In this document: piece after piece, positions 54,567-64,000 of the stretch
Position numbering within the stretch: position 1 is the first letter of the stretch
How the letters are laid out: each line of letters opens with the position of its first letter
Position numbers and translations under genes: made by a program
From: Pseudomonas veronii
GTDB lineage: Bacteria > Pseudomonadota > Gammaproteobacteria > Pseudomonadales > Pseudomonadaceae
NCBI RefSeq assembly: GCF_001439695.1
Contig: NZ_JYLL01000025.1
Location: forward strand, 26,722-90,721
Length of the DNA stretch: 64,000 nucleotides
Direction of reading: 5' to 3'
The notes under the pieces: model-generated
Databases searched by the model: none
What the model was told of the DNA's origin: nothing
The model's input: the letters and a program-made list of their open reading frames with translations, nothing else

Positions 54567-55547
54567 TCAACCGCGTTCGGACGGCACCGACGACAACTCG
54601 AACGGGCTGCTGCTGCGTCGCTGGTTGCGGTCTTCGCGGGGGGTGGCGCCGAAGAAATTGCGGTAGGCGCTGGAGAAGTGCGGCCCCGAGGAGAAGCCGC
54701 AGGACAGGCCGATCTGGATGATCGACTTGCTGGTTTGCATCAGCATCTGGCGGGCCTTGTTCAGGCGCAGTTCCAGGTAATACTGGCTGGGGACGCGATT
54801 GAGGTATTGCTTGAAGATGCGTTCCAGTTGTCGTCGCGACACGCAGACATGCTGGGCGATTTCGTCGGTGGTCAGCGGTTCCTCAATGTTGGCCTCCATC
54901 AACAGCACCGCCTGGGTCAGCTTCGGATGGCTCGAGCCCAGGCGGTTTTGCAGAGGGATGCGCTGGCGCTCGCCGCCTTCGCGGATGCGCTCCACCACCA
55001 GTTCCTCGGACACCGCACCGGCCAGCTCGGCGCCGTGATCACGGGCCAGCACCGCCAGCAACAGGTCGAGTACCGACATGCCGCCACAGGCGGTCAGGCG
55101 ATCGCGGTCCCAGTCGAACAGATGGCTGGTGGCGATGACCTTGGGGAAGCGCTCGGCGAAATCGTCCTGCCAGCGCCAATGCACGGCGGCGCGGTAGCCG
55201 TCGAGCAGACCGAGATGAGCCAGCGGGTAGACACCGGCCGACAAGCCGCCGATCACACACCCGGCGCGCACCAGTTGCTTGAGCGCGGTGCTGAGCTGCG
55301 AAGCGATCGCGGTGGGCGGTTCGTCGGCCAGCAGGAACAGTTTCTGGAAGCCTTCGAGCTTGCCGGCCCACGGCCCGCCGGGCAGTTGCCAGGCGCCATC
55401 GGTCTGCGGTTCGGCCTGCAGAAACGACAGTTCATAGACCACCTCCGGATGCACCCGCTGAGCAACGCGCAAGGCCTCCTCAGCCAGCGCAAGCGTCAGT
55501 GCTTTTGTGCTGGGCCAAATCAGGAAACCAATTCGATGGGCAGTCAT
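54567..55547 (-). CDS. argR: AraC-family arginine regulator ArgR
   Basis: ArgR of pseudomonads is an arginine-responsive activator/repressor of aru, aot and other genes, unrelated to E. coli ArgR. The 326-residue protein has an N-terminal amidotransferase-like (GATase/DJ-1-type) domain with GGLSAGVYPLAHLGLL. The C-terminal AraC double helix-turn-helix (about 230-315) contains IAQHVCVSRRQLERIFKQ and IGLSCGFSSGPHFSSAYRNFFG. It lies after aotP in the same direction, separated from it by a REPIN; in P. aeruginosa it is the last gene of the aotJQMOP-argR operon. Confidence 0.95.
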   Translation of the reverse strand: MTAHRIGFLIWPSTKALTLALAEEALRVAQRVHPEVVYELSFLQAEPQTDGAWQLPGGPWAGKLEGFQKLFLLADEPPTAIASQLSTALKQLVRAGCVIGGLSAGVYPLAHLGLLDGYRAAVHWRWQDDFAERFPKVIATSHLFDWDRDRLTACGGMSVLDLLLAVLARDHGAELAGAVSEELVVERIREGGERQRIPLQNRLGSSHPKLTQAVLLMEANIEEPLTTDEIAQHVCVSRRQLERIFKQYLNRVPSQYYLELRLNKARQMLMQTSKSIIQIGLSCGFSSGPHFSSAYRNFFGATPREDRNQRRSSSPFELSSVPSERG

Positions 55548-55633
55548 GGAGGGCTATCCGAAGCAAAAACAGTGAAAGAAGCCGTGGGCCAATGCTAGCC
55601 CGTAAACGAACACAAATCTCAAAAACGATGAAC

Positions 55634-55745
55634 ATCCAATGTGGGAGGGGCGGTGCGACGATTCGACTTGCCCCCGATAGCGGTGTATCAGTCACCAGAT
55701 GTATCAACTGACAGACTGCTATCGGGGGCAAGCCCCCTCCCACAT
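55634..55745. repeat. REPIN, twin copy 2 (between argR and aotP)
   Basis: Identical in all 112 bases to the copy at 52939-53050, in the same orientation; flanking bases differ immediately outside. It lies within the aot-argR operon. Confidence 0.93.
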
Positions 55746-55756
55746 AAAAGGAGTGG

Positions 55757-56521
55757 CTACTTCAAGCTGCCGGAGAGGAACTGCTGAAGCCGCTCAGACT
55801 GGGGATTGACCAGCACTTCGCGCGGGTTGCCGCGTTCTTCGACGATGCCTTTGTGCAGGAATACCAGCTGGTTGGACACTTCACGGGCAAAGCCCATTTC
55901 GTGGGTCACCACCACCATGGTGCGGCCTTCCTGGGCCAGGTCCTGCATCACTTTCAACACTTCGCCGACCAACTCCGGGTCCAGCGCCGAGGTGGGTTCG
56001 TCGAACAGCATCACCTCCGGCTCCATCGCCAGCGCACGGGCAATCGCCACGCGCTGTTGCTCGCCACCGGACATATGGCCGGGGAACGCATCCTTACGAT
56101 GGCCCACGCCGACTTTGGCCAGGTAGTGCTCGGCCTTTTCCCGCGCGTCCTTTTTCGACATGCCCAGCACATGCACCGGGGCTTCCATCACGTTTTCCAG
56201 CGCGGTCATGTGCGACCACAGGTTGAAATGCTGGAACACCATGGACAGGCGCGAACGCATGCGTTGCAGCTGTTTCGGGTCGGCGGCCCGCAGGGCGCCG
56301 TCTTTGCCGGCCACCAGTTTCAGCTCTTCGTTATTGAGCAGGATCTTGCCGGCGTGGGGCTGCTCCAGCAGGTTGACGCAGCGCAAAAAGGTACTTTTGC
56401 CCGAACCGCTGGAACCGATGATGCTGATCACATCACCGGCCGCGGCGGCCAGGGACACGCCTTTGAGCACTTCATGACTGCCATAGCGTTTATGCAGGTC
56501 TTGGACTTCAAGCTTGTACAT
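55757..56521 (-). CDS. aotP: Arginine/ornithine ABC transporter ATPase
   Basis: AotP drives uptake of arginine and ornithine. The 254-residue protein has Walker A GSSGSGKST, the signature MSGGEQQRVAIARA, Walker B VMLFDEPTSALDPE and the switch His (VVTHEMGF). ATG 56521 (MYKLEVQDLHKRYG) is used; an in-frame start five codons earlier is less well supported. It follows aotO by 27 bases. Confidence 0.95.
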   Translation of the reverse strand: MYKLEVQDLHKRYGSHEVLKGVSLAAAAGDVISIIGSSGSGKSTFLRCVNLLEQPHAGKILLNNEELKLVAGKDGALRAADPKQLQRMRSRLSMVFQHFNLWSHMTALENVMEAPVHVLGMSKKDAREKAEHYLAKVGVGHRKDAFPGHMSGGEQQRVAIARALAMEPEVMLFDEPTSALDPELVGEVLKVMQDLAQEGRTMVVVTHEMGFAREVSNQLVFLHKGIVEERGNPREVLVNPQSERLQQFLSGSLK

Positions 56522-56548
56522 GCGGTCGGTTCTCACAAAAACAGGTGG

Positions 56549-57661
56549 TCAGTCGTTGAGCAAGCGCCCGTGACGCAGCGCTTCGCGCCCCGCCACCTTG
56601 GCCAGCCAGAAACCCGCTTGGGCATAACGTAGCCGTTCAACGGCAAACAGCACCCCCGAAGTGCCGGCGCAGATGATGCTCACGCGGTCTTCCAGAGGGT
56701 CGATCACTTCAAAAACCGGCTCGCCGGCGTCCACCCAGTCACCGGCTTTACGCAGGTAACTGATCACGCCAGCGTGGGGTGCAAACAGCAATTCGGTGCC
56801 TTCGAAGGGCACGCCTTCGCAGGGTTCGTGACGTGGCGCCGGCCACTCACCTTTAATCAGGCCCTGCTCGGCGAGGAACGCGAGGATGCCTTCGGCGTGG
56901 AAGATCGCTTCGTCGCGGCCGGTATCGGCCTGGCCGCCCAGTTCCAGGGTGGTCGCCAGGCACGCCAGCGGAATCTGCGCCTCGGGGAACGCCCGCGACA
57001 CACGCAGCCAGGGCAGCGAGCAGGCTTCATCGAACGAACTGCCGCCGGAGTCTTCCGCCAGCAGCCCGACTTTCACATTCAAATGCGCCGACAGCGACCG
57101 CCACTGCGGCCAATGCTGGGGCAGCGCGTACATGTGCAGCGCGGCTTCGGCGTCGCAATGCAGGTCGAGGACGATGTCCGCGGTGCAGGCGTGGCTCAGC
57201 AGCACCCGCTGCATGCCTTGCAACTGGCTGGCCGGCGCGGGTAGCGCGTCGAGCGTATCGCGCATCGCCTGGCGGATCACGCGCACGTTGGCATGGGGAT
57301 CATCGCCGAGCTTGCCGTGCAGTTGTGCGATCAGCGGCTCGCTCAACTCGACGAAATCGCGGTTGAAATTCTTGCCGCTGCCAATCTCGAAACGCCCTTG
57401 ATGGCTGCCTTGCAACAGCTGGCCCAGGCCCATCGGGTTGGCCACCGGCACCAACTCGATCACGCCGTTGAGCGCGCCTTGCTGTTCCAGTTCGGTCAGG
57501 CGCTTTTTCAGCTCCCACGCGGCACGCATCCCCGGCAGTTCATCGGCGTGCAGGCTGGCCTGGATGTAGGCCTTGCGCTCGCCGCTGCCGAAACGGAACA
57601 CGCTCAGTTGGCGCTCGCAACCCAGGTGGCCCCAGGGCAACAGGTGATCGATACGTTCCAT
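56549..57661 (-). CDS. aotO: Aspartoacylase/desuccinylase-family protein AotO
   Basis: This 370-residue protein of the succinylglutamate desuccinylase/aspartoacylase family sits inside the arginine transporter operon. The zinc motif has His and Glu in QASLHADELPGMRAAWEL, and the third ligand lies in DIVLDLHCDAEAALHMYALP. A C-terminal biotinyl-lipoyl-like region (LFAPHAGVISYLRKAGDWVDAGEPVFEVIDP) resembles that of this subfamily. In P. aeruginosa the same gene (aotO) lies here and is not needed for transport. The substrate is unknown; an N-acyl amino acid is likely. Confidence 0.9.
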   Translation of the reverse strand: MERIDHLLPWGHLGCERQLSVFRFGSGERKAYIQASLHADELPGMRAAWELKKRLTELEQQGALNGVIELVPVANPMGLGQLLQGSHQGRFEIGSGKNFNRDFVELSEPLIAQLHGKLGDDPHANVRVIRQAMRDTLDALPAPASQLQGMQRVLLSHACTADIVLDLHCDAEAALHMYALPQHWPQWRSLSAHLNVKVGLLAEDSGGSSFDEACSLPWLRVSRAFPEAQIPLACLATTLELGGQADTGRDEAIFHAEGILAFLAEQGLIKGEWPAPRHEPCEGVPFEGTELLFAPHAGVISYLRKAGDWVDAGEPVFEVIDPLEDRVSIICAGTSGVLFAVERLRYAQAGFWLAKVAGREALRHGRLLND

Positions 57662-57662
57662 A

Positions 57663-58361
57663 TCAGTGCTTCCGTGGAGCCAGGTAGCTCAGCCAGCGGC
57701 GCTCGGCCAACTTGAACAGGCGCACCAGGATGAAAGTCAGGCACAGGTAGAACGCGCCGGCGGTGATATACGCTTCGAACGGCAGGTAGAACTGTGCGTT
57801 CACCGTGCGCGCGGCACCGGTGATGTCGATCAGGGTGACGATGGATGCCAGGCTGGTGGTCTGCAGCATCATGATCACTTCGTTGCTGTACTGCGGCAGC
57901 GCCCGGCGCAGGGCCGATGGCAGCAGGATGCGGCGGTACAGTTTGTAGCGCGACATGCCCATGGCCTTGGCCGCTTCGATCTCGCCGTTGGGGGTGGCCT
58001 TGAGGCTCCCGGCGATGATTTCGGCGGTGTAGGCGCTGGTGTTGATCGCAAAGGCCAGGCACGCGCAGAACGTGGCGCTGGACAACAGCGGCCACAGGAA
58101 GCTCTCGCGCACCGCCTGGAACTGGGCCAGGCCGTAGTAGATCAAGAACAGCTGCACCAGCATCGGTGTGCCGCGGATCACATAGGTGTAGAGCCAGGCC
58201 GCGCCGTTGACGATCGGCTGCTTGGACACCCGCATCAAGCCCAGGGGCAAGGCGGCGAGCAGGCCGAAGAACAGCGAGATGGCGAGCAGTTTCAGGGTGG
58301 TCAGCAAGCCGCCGAGGTACAGCGGCATGGCGTCCCAGATGACGTTGTAGTCGAAGATCAT
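57663..58361 (-). CDS. aotM: Arginine/ornithine ABC transporter permease AotM
   Basis: This 232-residue HisM-type permease has about five helices. The EAA loop is EIEAAKAMGMSRYKLYRRILLPSALR. Its ATG overlaps the aotQ gene end by 4 bases and its stop is one base from aotO, so the operon is tightly packed. Confidence 0.94.
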   Translation of the reverse strand: MIFDYNVIWDAMPLYLGGLLTTLKLLAISLFFGLLAALPLGLMRVSKQPIVNGAAWLYTYVIRGTPMLVQLFLIYYGLAQFQAVRESFLWPLLSSATFCACLAFAINTSAYTAEIIAGSLKATPNGEIEAAKAMGMSRYKLYRRILLPSALRRALPQYSNEVIMMLQTTSLASIVTLIDITGAARTVNAQFYLPFEAYITAGAFYLCLTFILVRLFKLAERRWLSYLAPRKH

Positions 58362-59047
58362 AGATCAGCCGCCCTTACGCCTACCGAGTAGCGCTTCTCA
58401 AGATGACGCAAGGCCAGCAACGATACGCTGGTGATCACCAGGTACATCGCCGCCACTGCGAGGAAGAAGGTAAAAGGCTCGCGGGTGGCATCCGCCGCCT
58501 GCTTGGCCTTGAACATCATGTCTTGCAGGCCCACCACCGAAATCAGCGCGGTGGCCTTGGTCAGGACCAGCCAGTTGTTGGTAAACCCGGGGATCGCCAG
58601 CCGGATCATCTGCGGCACCATCACCCGGAAAAACACCTGGAAAGGGCTCATGCCATACGCCAGGCCGGCTTCGGCCTGGCCCTTGGGGATGGCCATGAAG
58701 GCGCCGCGGAAGGTTTCCGACAGGTAGGCGCCAAAGATGAAACCCAGGGTGCCGATACCGGCGGCCAAGGGGTTCAAGTCGATATAGTCGTCATAGCCAA
58801 GCATCGGCGCGACGCGGTTGAGCAGGTCCTGACCGCCGTAGAAAATCAGCAGGATCAGCACCAGGTCGGGAATCCCACGGATCACCGTGGAGTACAAGTC
58901 ACCCAGCCAGGCCAACCAGCGCACCGGCGACAGGCGTAACGCGACCCCGATCAGACCCAGAACGATGGCCAAGGCCATGGACGACAAGGCGAGCTGAAGC
59001 GTCAACCATGCGCCATCGAGGATGACGGCCCCGTAGCCTTTCAACAT
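58358..59047 (-). CDS. aotQ: Arginine/ornithine ABC transporter permease AotQ
   Basis: This 229-residue HisQ-type permease has about five helices and the EAA-loop segment QAEAGLAYGMSPFQVFFRVMVPQMIRLAIPG. It pairs with AotM to form the membrane channel. It follows aotJ after a 91-base gap, which allows the binding protein to be made in excess. Confidence 0.94.
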   Translation of the reverse strand: MLKGYGAVILDGAWLTLQLALSSMALAIVLGLIGVALRLSPVRWLAWLGDLYSTVIRGIPDLVLILLIFYGGQDLLNRVAPMLGYDDYIDLNPLAAGIGTLGFIFGAYLSETFRGAFMAIPKGQAEAGLAYGMSPFQVFFRVMVPQMIRLAIPGFTNNWLVLTKATALISVVGLQDMMFKAKQAADATREPFTFFLAVAAMYLVITSVSLLALRHLEKRYSVGVRAADL

Positions 59048-59138
59048 GATTCAGGTCCTCGAAAAGGGGGATGAAAAAATGGCGCAAACCGCAGGAATTC
59101 TGTTGCTTGCGCCATTCTGGACAGACCGCTGCGACGAT

Positions 59139-59924
59139 TTACTTGGCGTCTGGGCCGTAAATATCGAAGTTGAAGTACTTGTCCTGGATAGCCTTGTACT
59201 TGCCGTTGGCACGAATCGCAGTGATCGCAGCGTTGATGCGGTCCAGGTTTTCCTTGTCGCCTTTACGTACCGCGATACCGATGCCATCGCCGAAGTATTT
59301 GCTATCGGTAAAGGCTGGGCCGGTGAACGCGTAGCCTTTACCCGCAGCCGTATCGAGGAAACCTTCCTGCAACAGGGTGGCGTCAGCCACGGTGCCGTCG
59401 AGGCGACCGGCTTCCACGTCCAGGTAGATTTCGTTCTGCGAGCTGTAAGGAACAACCGTGGCACCTTTAGGCGCCAGTACTTCCTTGGCGAAACGGTCGT
59501 GGATCGAACCGCGCTGCACGCCGATCTTCTTGCCTTTCAACTCATCCAGGCTGTCGCTGACGGTCGTGCCTTCCTTCAACACCAGGCGCGCCGGGGTCAG
59601 GTAGTAGCGGTTGGTGAAGTCCACGGACTTCTTGCGGTCGTCGGTGATGGACATGGACGACAGGATCGCGTCGATCTTGCGCACTTTCAGCGCGGGGATC
59701 AGGCCGTCGAACTCTTGCTCGACCCAAGTACACTTGACCTTCATCTCTTCGCACAGAGCGTTGCCGATGTCGTAGTCAAAACCGACGATGTTGCCATCCG
59801 GCGCCTTCGAGGCAAACGGAGGGTACGCCGCTTCGATACCAATTTTCAGAGGCTTGCCTTCAGCGAAAGCCTGCATGGACAGCACGGACAGCGCCAGGGC
59901 GCCCAACAGCACGAGTTTCTTCAT
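59139..59924 (-). CDS. aotJ: Arginine/ornithine periplasmic binding protein
   Basis: AotJ captures arginine/ornithine for the AotQMP transporter. The 261-residue protein has a signal peptide (MKKLVLLGALALSVLSMQAFA) and the SBP family 3 start GKPLKIGIEAAYPPFASK, with NIVGFDYDIGNALCEEM and GVQRGSIHDRFAKE. ATG 59924 is the correct start; the frame extends 44 codons upstream without a signal peptide. A single exact ArgR half-site lies upstream. Confidence 0.95.
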   Translation of the reverse strand: MKKLVLLGALALSVLSMQAFAEGKPLKIGIEAAYPPFASKAPDGNIVGFDYDIGNALCEEMKVKCTWVEQEFDGLIPALKVRKIDAILSSMSITDDRKKSVDFTNRYYLTPARLVLKEGTTVSDSLDELKGKKIGVQRGSIHDRFAKEVLAPKGATVVPYSSQNEIYLDVEAGRLDGTVADATLLQEGFLDTAAGKGYAFTGPAFTDSKYFGDGIGIAVRKGDKENLDRINAAITAIRANGKYKAIQDKYFNFDIYGPDAK

Positions 59925-60081
59925 CTTGGGACTCCATCGGTATAGGGCAAAACAGCAGTATGAGCCATGGCCCACGATGCGACTGAGTGAAACCGAATAG
60001 CGGTGCTGCGTCCTACGCCGATTCAACAGCGGCGACGACGAGCGAGTGATCGGCATTCTAACGACAGGCCGGAAGCCGATA

Positions 60082-60097
60082 TTTCCTCAATGCGACA
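60082..60097 (-). promoter_or_regulatory. ArgR half-site ahead of aotJ
   Basis: On the minus strand TGTCGCATTGAGGAAA starts with TGTCGC-N8-AA exactly. A weaker TGTCGT lies 31 bases nearer aotJ. It is about 160 bases from the aotJ ATG. Confidence 0.65.
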
Positions 60098-60407
60098 ACA
60101 ATTTACAGAAGCACCGAGAAAGCGGTTCCAGCACATTGACAGTCCCTGTTTTTTATGCAGAGACAAAAGATATTAAACCTGTTGATACTGCAAATAGCGG
60201 GCCTATTATTCGCAAACCCTTCTAGCACGGCAAGTCTGGCGTTTAATCTAATACTGGGAGCTGTCTAAAACGCGGCTTTTCGGTGCAACCCCGTAGCACT
60301 TTGCCTCATGTTCGGGCGAAGGGTTACACATTTGCGCCGCTCGGTAACATTCAGAAACGTCCTGACGAAGAAGTCGATATTTATTGGCCTGGGGTTATGC
60401 AGGTCCA

Positions 60408-60511
60408 TGTGGGAGGGGCGGTGCGACGATTCGACTTGCCCCCGATAGCGGTCTTCAGCCAACTGATCAGTGACTGATCCACCGCCATCGGGGGCAAGCC
60501 CCCTCCCACAT
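60408..60511. repeat. REPIN
   Basis: The first REP is the same extended form as in the twin REPINs (identical over the first 45 bases); the second REP is plain and inverted, and the spacer differs. Confidence 0.88.
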
Positions 60512-60576
60512 GGGATCTTCAGTGGCTTTGAGAGACCACAAACATGGGATCTTCAGTGGTTTTGAGAGACCACAAA
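60509..60576. repeat. Tandem duplication, 2 x 34 bp
   Basis: CATGGGATCTTCAGTGG-C/T-TTTGAGAGACCACAAA occurs twice back to back with one mismatch, between the REPIN and the acsA terminator. Confidence 0.95.
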
Positions 60577-60608
60577 AAAGCCCCACCCGGCTCACGCCGA
60601 ATGGGGCT
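60574..60608 (-). terminator. Intrinsic terminator of acsA
   Basis: On the minus strand AGCCCCA pairs with TGGGGCT around an imperfect GCC/GGC-containing inner stem, followed by six T residues, 18 bases after the acsA stop. Confidence 0.88.
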
Positions 60609-60626
60609 CTGTCCCGCCTACCCGTC

Positions 60627-62582
<1,956 letters not shown>

Positions 62583-62977
62583 CTTTCTTACCTCGGTGAA
62601 ATAGTTGTTTTTGTATGACCCCAGTTGTAGCCGGGGTCAGTCTATAGAACCATTCGACGATGGTAGTAACAAGATCCTACAAATTGCCCTGCTATCTCCT
62701 TCCCCCCTCTGGCCCGTAGCCTGCGGCGCTTGGCGGACACGTAAAAAAACCTGCGACGGGGGATTGTTACAAAAACCACCAATAGTGTTTATCAAAAGCA
62801 CGGGTATATGAATATAACCCGCAGGCCTAAAATCGACTCCGCCAACAAGGCAACCAGATTAACAACGTAACAGCCCCCACGAAGGCACGTTAATCGGAAG
62901 TAAACACCCCTAAGTTACACACGAGGCCTCCAAAGGGCCCCGTGCCCCCTTTCGCACTGAAGAAGGTAAAAAGAGAA
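62583..62977. other. Gap between acsA and the DUF2790 gene
   Basis: This 395-base gap lies between divergent genes. A 7-bp inverted repeat (TGACCCC/GGGGTCA) is present at about 62617-62640 near acsA. No gene or recognised promoter element is evident. Confidence 0.55.
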
Positions 62978-63247
62978 ATGAAAGCTTTATTAGTTATGGC
63001 CCTCAGCAGCTTGTGCGCCACCGCCGCCCTGGCCGAGGAAGCCCCGACTGACGTAGCCGGCCAGAACGCCCCGATTGTTGAAGACTACACCTACAGCACT
63101 CACCTGGACGTCGCCAAAGTAGTCTCCATGAGCACCATTCCAGATGTATGCGAAGTCGTACCGGTAAAAATGGAATATGAAGACTCCAAAGGTCAGCGCC
63201 ACATTCTTAACTACCATGTGATGGGTAACGGTTGCTCTAACGGATAA
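62978..63247 (+). CDS. DUF2790 small periplasmic protein
   Basis: This 89-residue protein has a signal peptide (MKALLVMALSSLCATAALA-E) and a mature part of about 70 residues. The mature part contains DYTYSTHLDVAKVVSMSTIPDVCEVVPVKMEYEDSKGQRH, read here in the pieces DYTYSTHLDVAKV and DVCEVVPVKMEYEDSKG. A second Cys at the end (NGCSNG) may form a disulfide with the first. Pseudomonads carry several DUF2790 paralogues, some induced by copper or other stress; the function is unknown. ATG 62978 is used (AGAGA upstream). Confidence 0.85.
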   Translation: MKALLVMALSSLCATAALAEEAPTDVAGQNAPIVEDYTYSTHLDVAKVVSMSTIPDVCEVVPVKMEYEDSKGQRHILNYHVMGNGCSNG

Positions 63248-63756
63248 CAACTTCGTTAGTTCACATTGACCGTGATCTTATTCGCCGCAAGAAATTGTTC
63301 TTGCGGCCAAAAACCCGCCTCCCACTCCCCCGCTCAAAAAACCTCGCCAGCCCCCGCAATAAATAGCCCACCGTCCGTCAAAAAAATCCTCCGGCACCAA
63401 CCCCCTGTAAACCCTCGCTCTGGCTCGAATACCAGGCGTTTTGTCAGCAATCCGAGCGCATCTGCCGCAACACAAAGCCGTTTTTTTCCCTATAATGCGC
63501 GGGTAAATCGGGCCTGCAATATCCCTTTACACTGGGATGAAGAGCCGACCTGAGGCCTCCGCAGGAGCATGCATCTATCGCTCCGCCCCTCAAGCCTCAC
63601 GCAGAGCACCCGTTCACCCCATTGCGTTTAATGCCTGCGCTAGCTGTTGCAACAAACGATTCCTTAAGATCCACCGCGGCCCGAGGGCCGTGTGAACCCC
63701 CAACCATCCGGTTTCACACGGGCACCTTCGAGCCCTCACGCAGGAGACGACACGTC
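63248..63756. other. nrdB upstream region
   Basis: This 509-base gap has no convincing gene. It holds a TATAAT at 63491-63496 within the common pseudomonad promoter context CCTATAATGCGCGGG, giving an nrdB leader of about 250 bases. A 9-bp hairpin (CCGTGTGAA/TTCACACGG) lies at 63688-63721. Confidence 0.6.
63491..63496 (+). promoter_or_regulatory. Candidate -10 box of nrdB
   Basis: TATAAT is a perfect -10 hexamer; the -35 is weak (AACACA region). It suggests that nrdB has its own promoter. Confidence 0.5.
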
Positions 63757-64000
63757 ATGCTGAGCTGGGACGAATTCGACAAAGAAGAAGACGGCGAAGT
63801 CGCTGTCAAAGGCGCCAACGCCGGCCACGCCACCGAAGCCAACATGGACCGCCTCGACGGTGCCGGCGCCGCTGCCGCCATCGAAGCCCGCGCCGTCACC
63901 GCCAACGACTCCGCCGCGATCATCCGCGCCAAGGCTGCCCTCGACAAACTCGACATCGCCGAAGGCCTCGCCGAGCTCGAAGGCGCCTCCGCCCGCGTCG
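63757..64000 (+). CDS. nrdB: Class Ia ribonucleoside-diphosphate reductase, beta subunit (3' truncated by window)
   Basis: NrdB holds the diiron-tyrosyl radical used by NrdA. Only the first 81 codons are visible: MLSWDEFDKEEDGEVAVKG, then an Ala-rich acidic N-terminal extension (GHATEANMDRLDGAG, KAALDKLDIAEGLAELEGA). This extension, absent from E. coli NrdB, is what I recall for pseudomonad NrdB, but the metal-binding residues lie beyond the window. AGGAGA precedes the ATG. Its partner nrdA is about 45 kb upstream. Confidence 0.85.
   Translation, partial: MLSWDEFDKEEDGEVAVKGANAGHATEANMDRLDGAGAAAAIEARAVTANDSAAIIRAKAALDKLDIAEGLAELEGASARV

Larger units (their letters stand above)
59925..60626. 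other. aotJ-acsA gap
   Basis: This 702-base gap has no convincing gene. It holds the aotJ control region, a REPIN, a tandem 34-base duplication and the acsA terminator. Confidence 0.6.

Noticed and set aside
52939..60511. Repeated inverted elements that could be mistaken for a CRISPR array
   Set aside because: Copies are kilobases apart, palindromic and of REP type; there are no regularly spaced repeats or cas genes.
63278..63475. 65-codon minus-strand frame downstream of the DUF2790 gene
   Set aside because: Low-complexity Gly/Arg content, no ribosome-binding site, no recognisable family.

Overview
The window looks like a chromosomal segment of a fluorescent Pseudomonas, probably of the P. 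fluorescens group. It is GC-rich and its genes resemble P. aeruginosa/P. putida orthologues closely (PhoPQ, AmrZ, RsmA, the ArgR-controlled aru and aot operons, CheV/CheR with FlgA/M/N/Z). Its intergenic gaps are studded with the GGGGGCTTGCCCCC-type REP/REPIN repeats of that group. No prophage, transposase, CRISPR array or rRNA was seen.

Layout: 0-1.7 kb, C-terminal scaffold of RNase E. 1.7-6.1 kb, a translationally coupled molybdenum hydroxylase operon (iorA/iorB-like subunits, XdhC, MocA). 6.3-9 kb, dctA and an AraC regulator. 9-11.5 kb, phoQ-phoP preceded by a small exported protein and a striking tandem PhoP-box-like array. 11.5-14.7 kb, a phosphopantetheinyl transferase and an RstAB-like two-component pair. 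15.4-18.3 kb, nrdA. 18.4-19.5 kb, an orphan glycine-linker protein with a calpain/papain-like Cys-His domain. 19.7-27.5 kb, flagellar and chemotaxis genes (flgEDCB, cheR, cheV, flgA, flgM, flgN, flgZ) with recognisable sigma-54 and sigma-28 promoters. 27.5-33.6 kb, an MFS transporter, then PQQ glucose dehydrogenase and an OprB porin. 33.8-35.8 kb, a BigR/SqrR-like regulator with YeeE/YedE and other small membrane proteins. 36-40.2 kb, tRNAs, two small membrane proteins behind a sigma-54 site, amrZ, mgtE and rsmA. 40.3-46.4 kb, lysC, alaS, threonine aldolase and an FMN riboswitch with a lumazine synthase. 46.5-60 kb, the complete arginine succinyltransferase pathway (aruCFGDBE) and the arginine/ornithine transporter operon aotJQMOP with argR. 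60.6-63.3 kb, acsA and a DUF2790 protein. 63.76 kb to the end, the start of nrdB.

How it works together: arginine enters through AotJQMP, ArgR senses it, and AruCFGDBE degrades it to glutamate and succinate. Three exact TGTCGC-N8-AA half-sites lie ahead of aruC and aotJ. Periplasmic glucose oxidation (Gcd) is paired with outer-membrane sugar entry (OprB). Motility genes follow the usual hierarchy: sigma-54 for flgB and flgA, sigma-28 for the anti-sigma factor flgM. Global regulators AmrZ and RsmA sit close together.

Most unusual points: nrdA and nrdB are about 45 kb apart in the same orientation, and flgE is not followed by flgF. An uncharacterised poly-glycine cysteine-protease-like gene lies at that junction. 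Four TGAAC-type hexamers at exact 11-bp spacing precede the phoP operon. Two identical 112-bp REPINs flank aruC-argR. A perfect palindrome encloses the presumed alaS -10 box. The flgA sigma-54 promoter predicts a nearly leaderless mRNA. Functional names rest on reading the translated sequences and on family knowledge; no database search was run.
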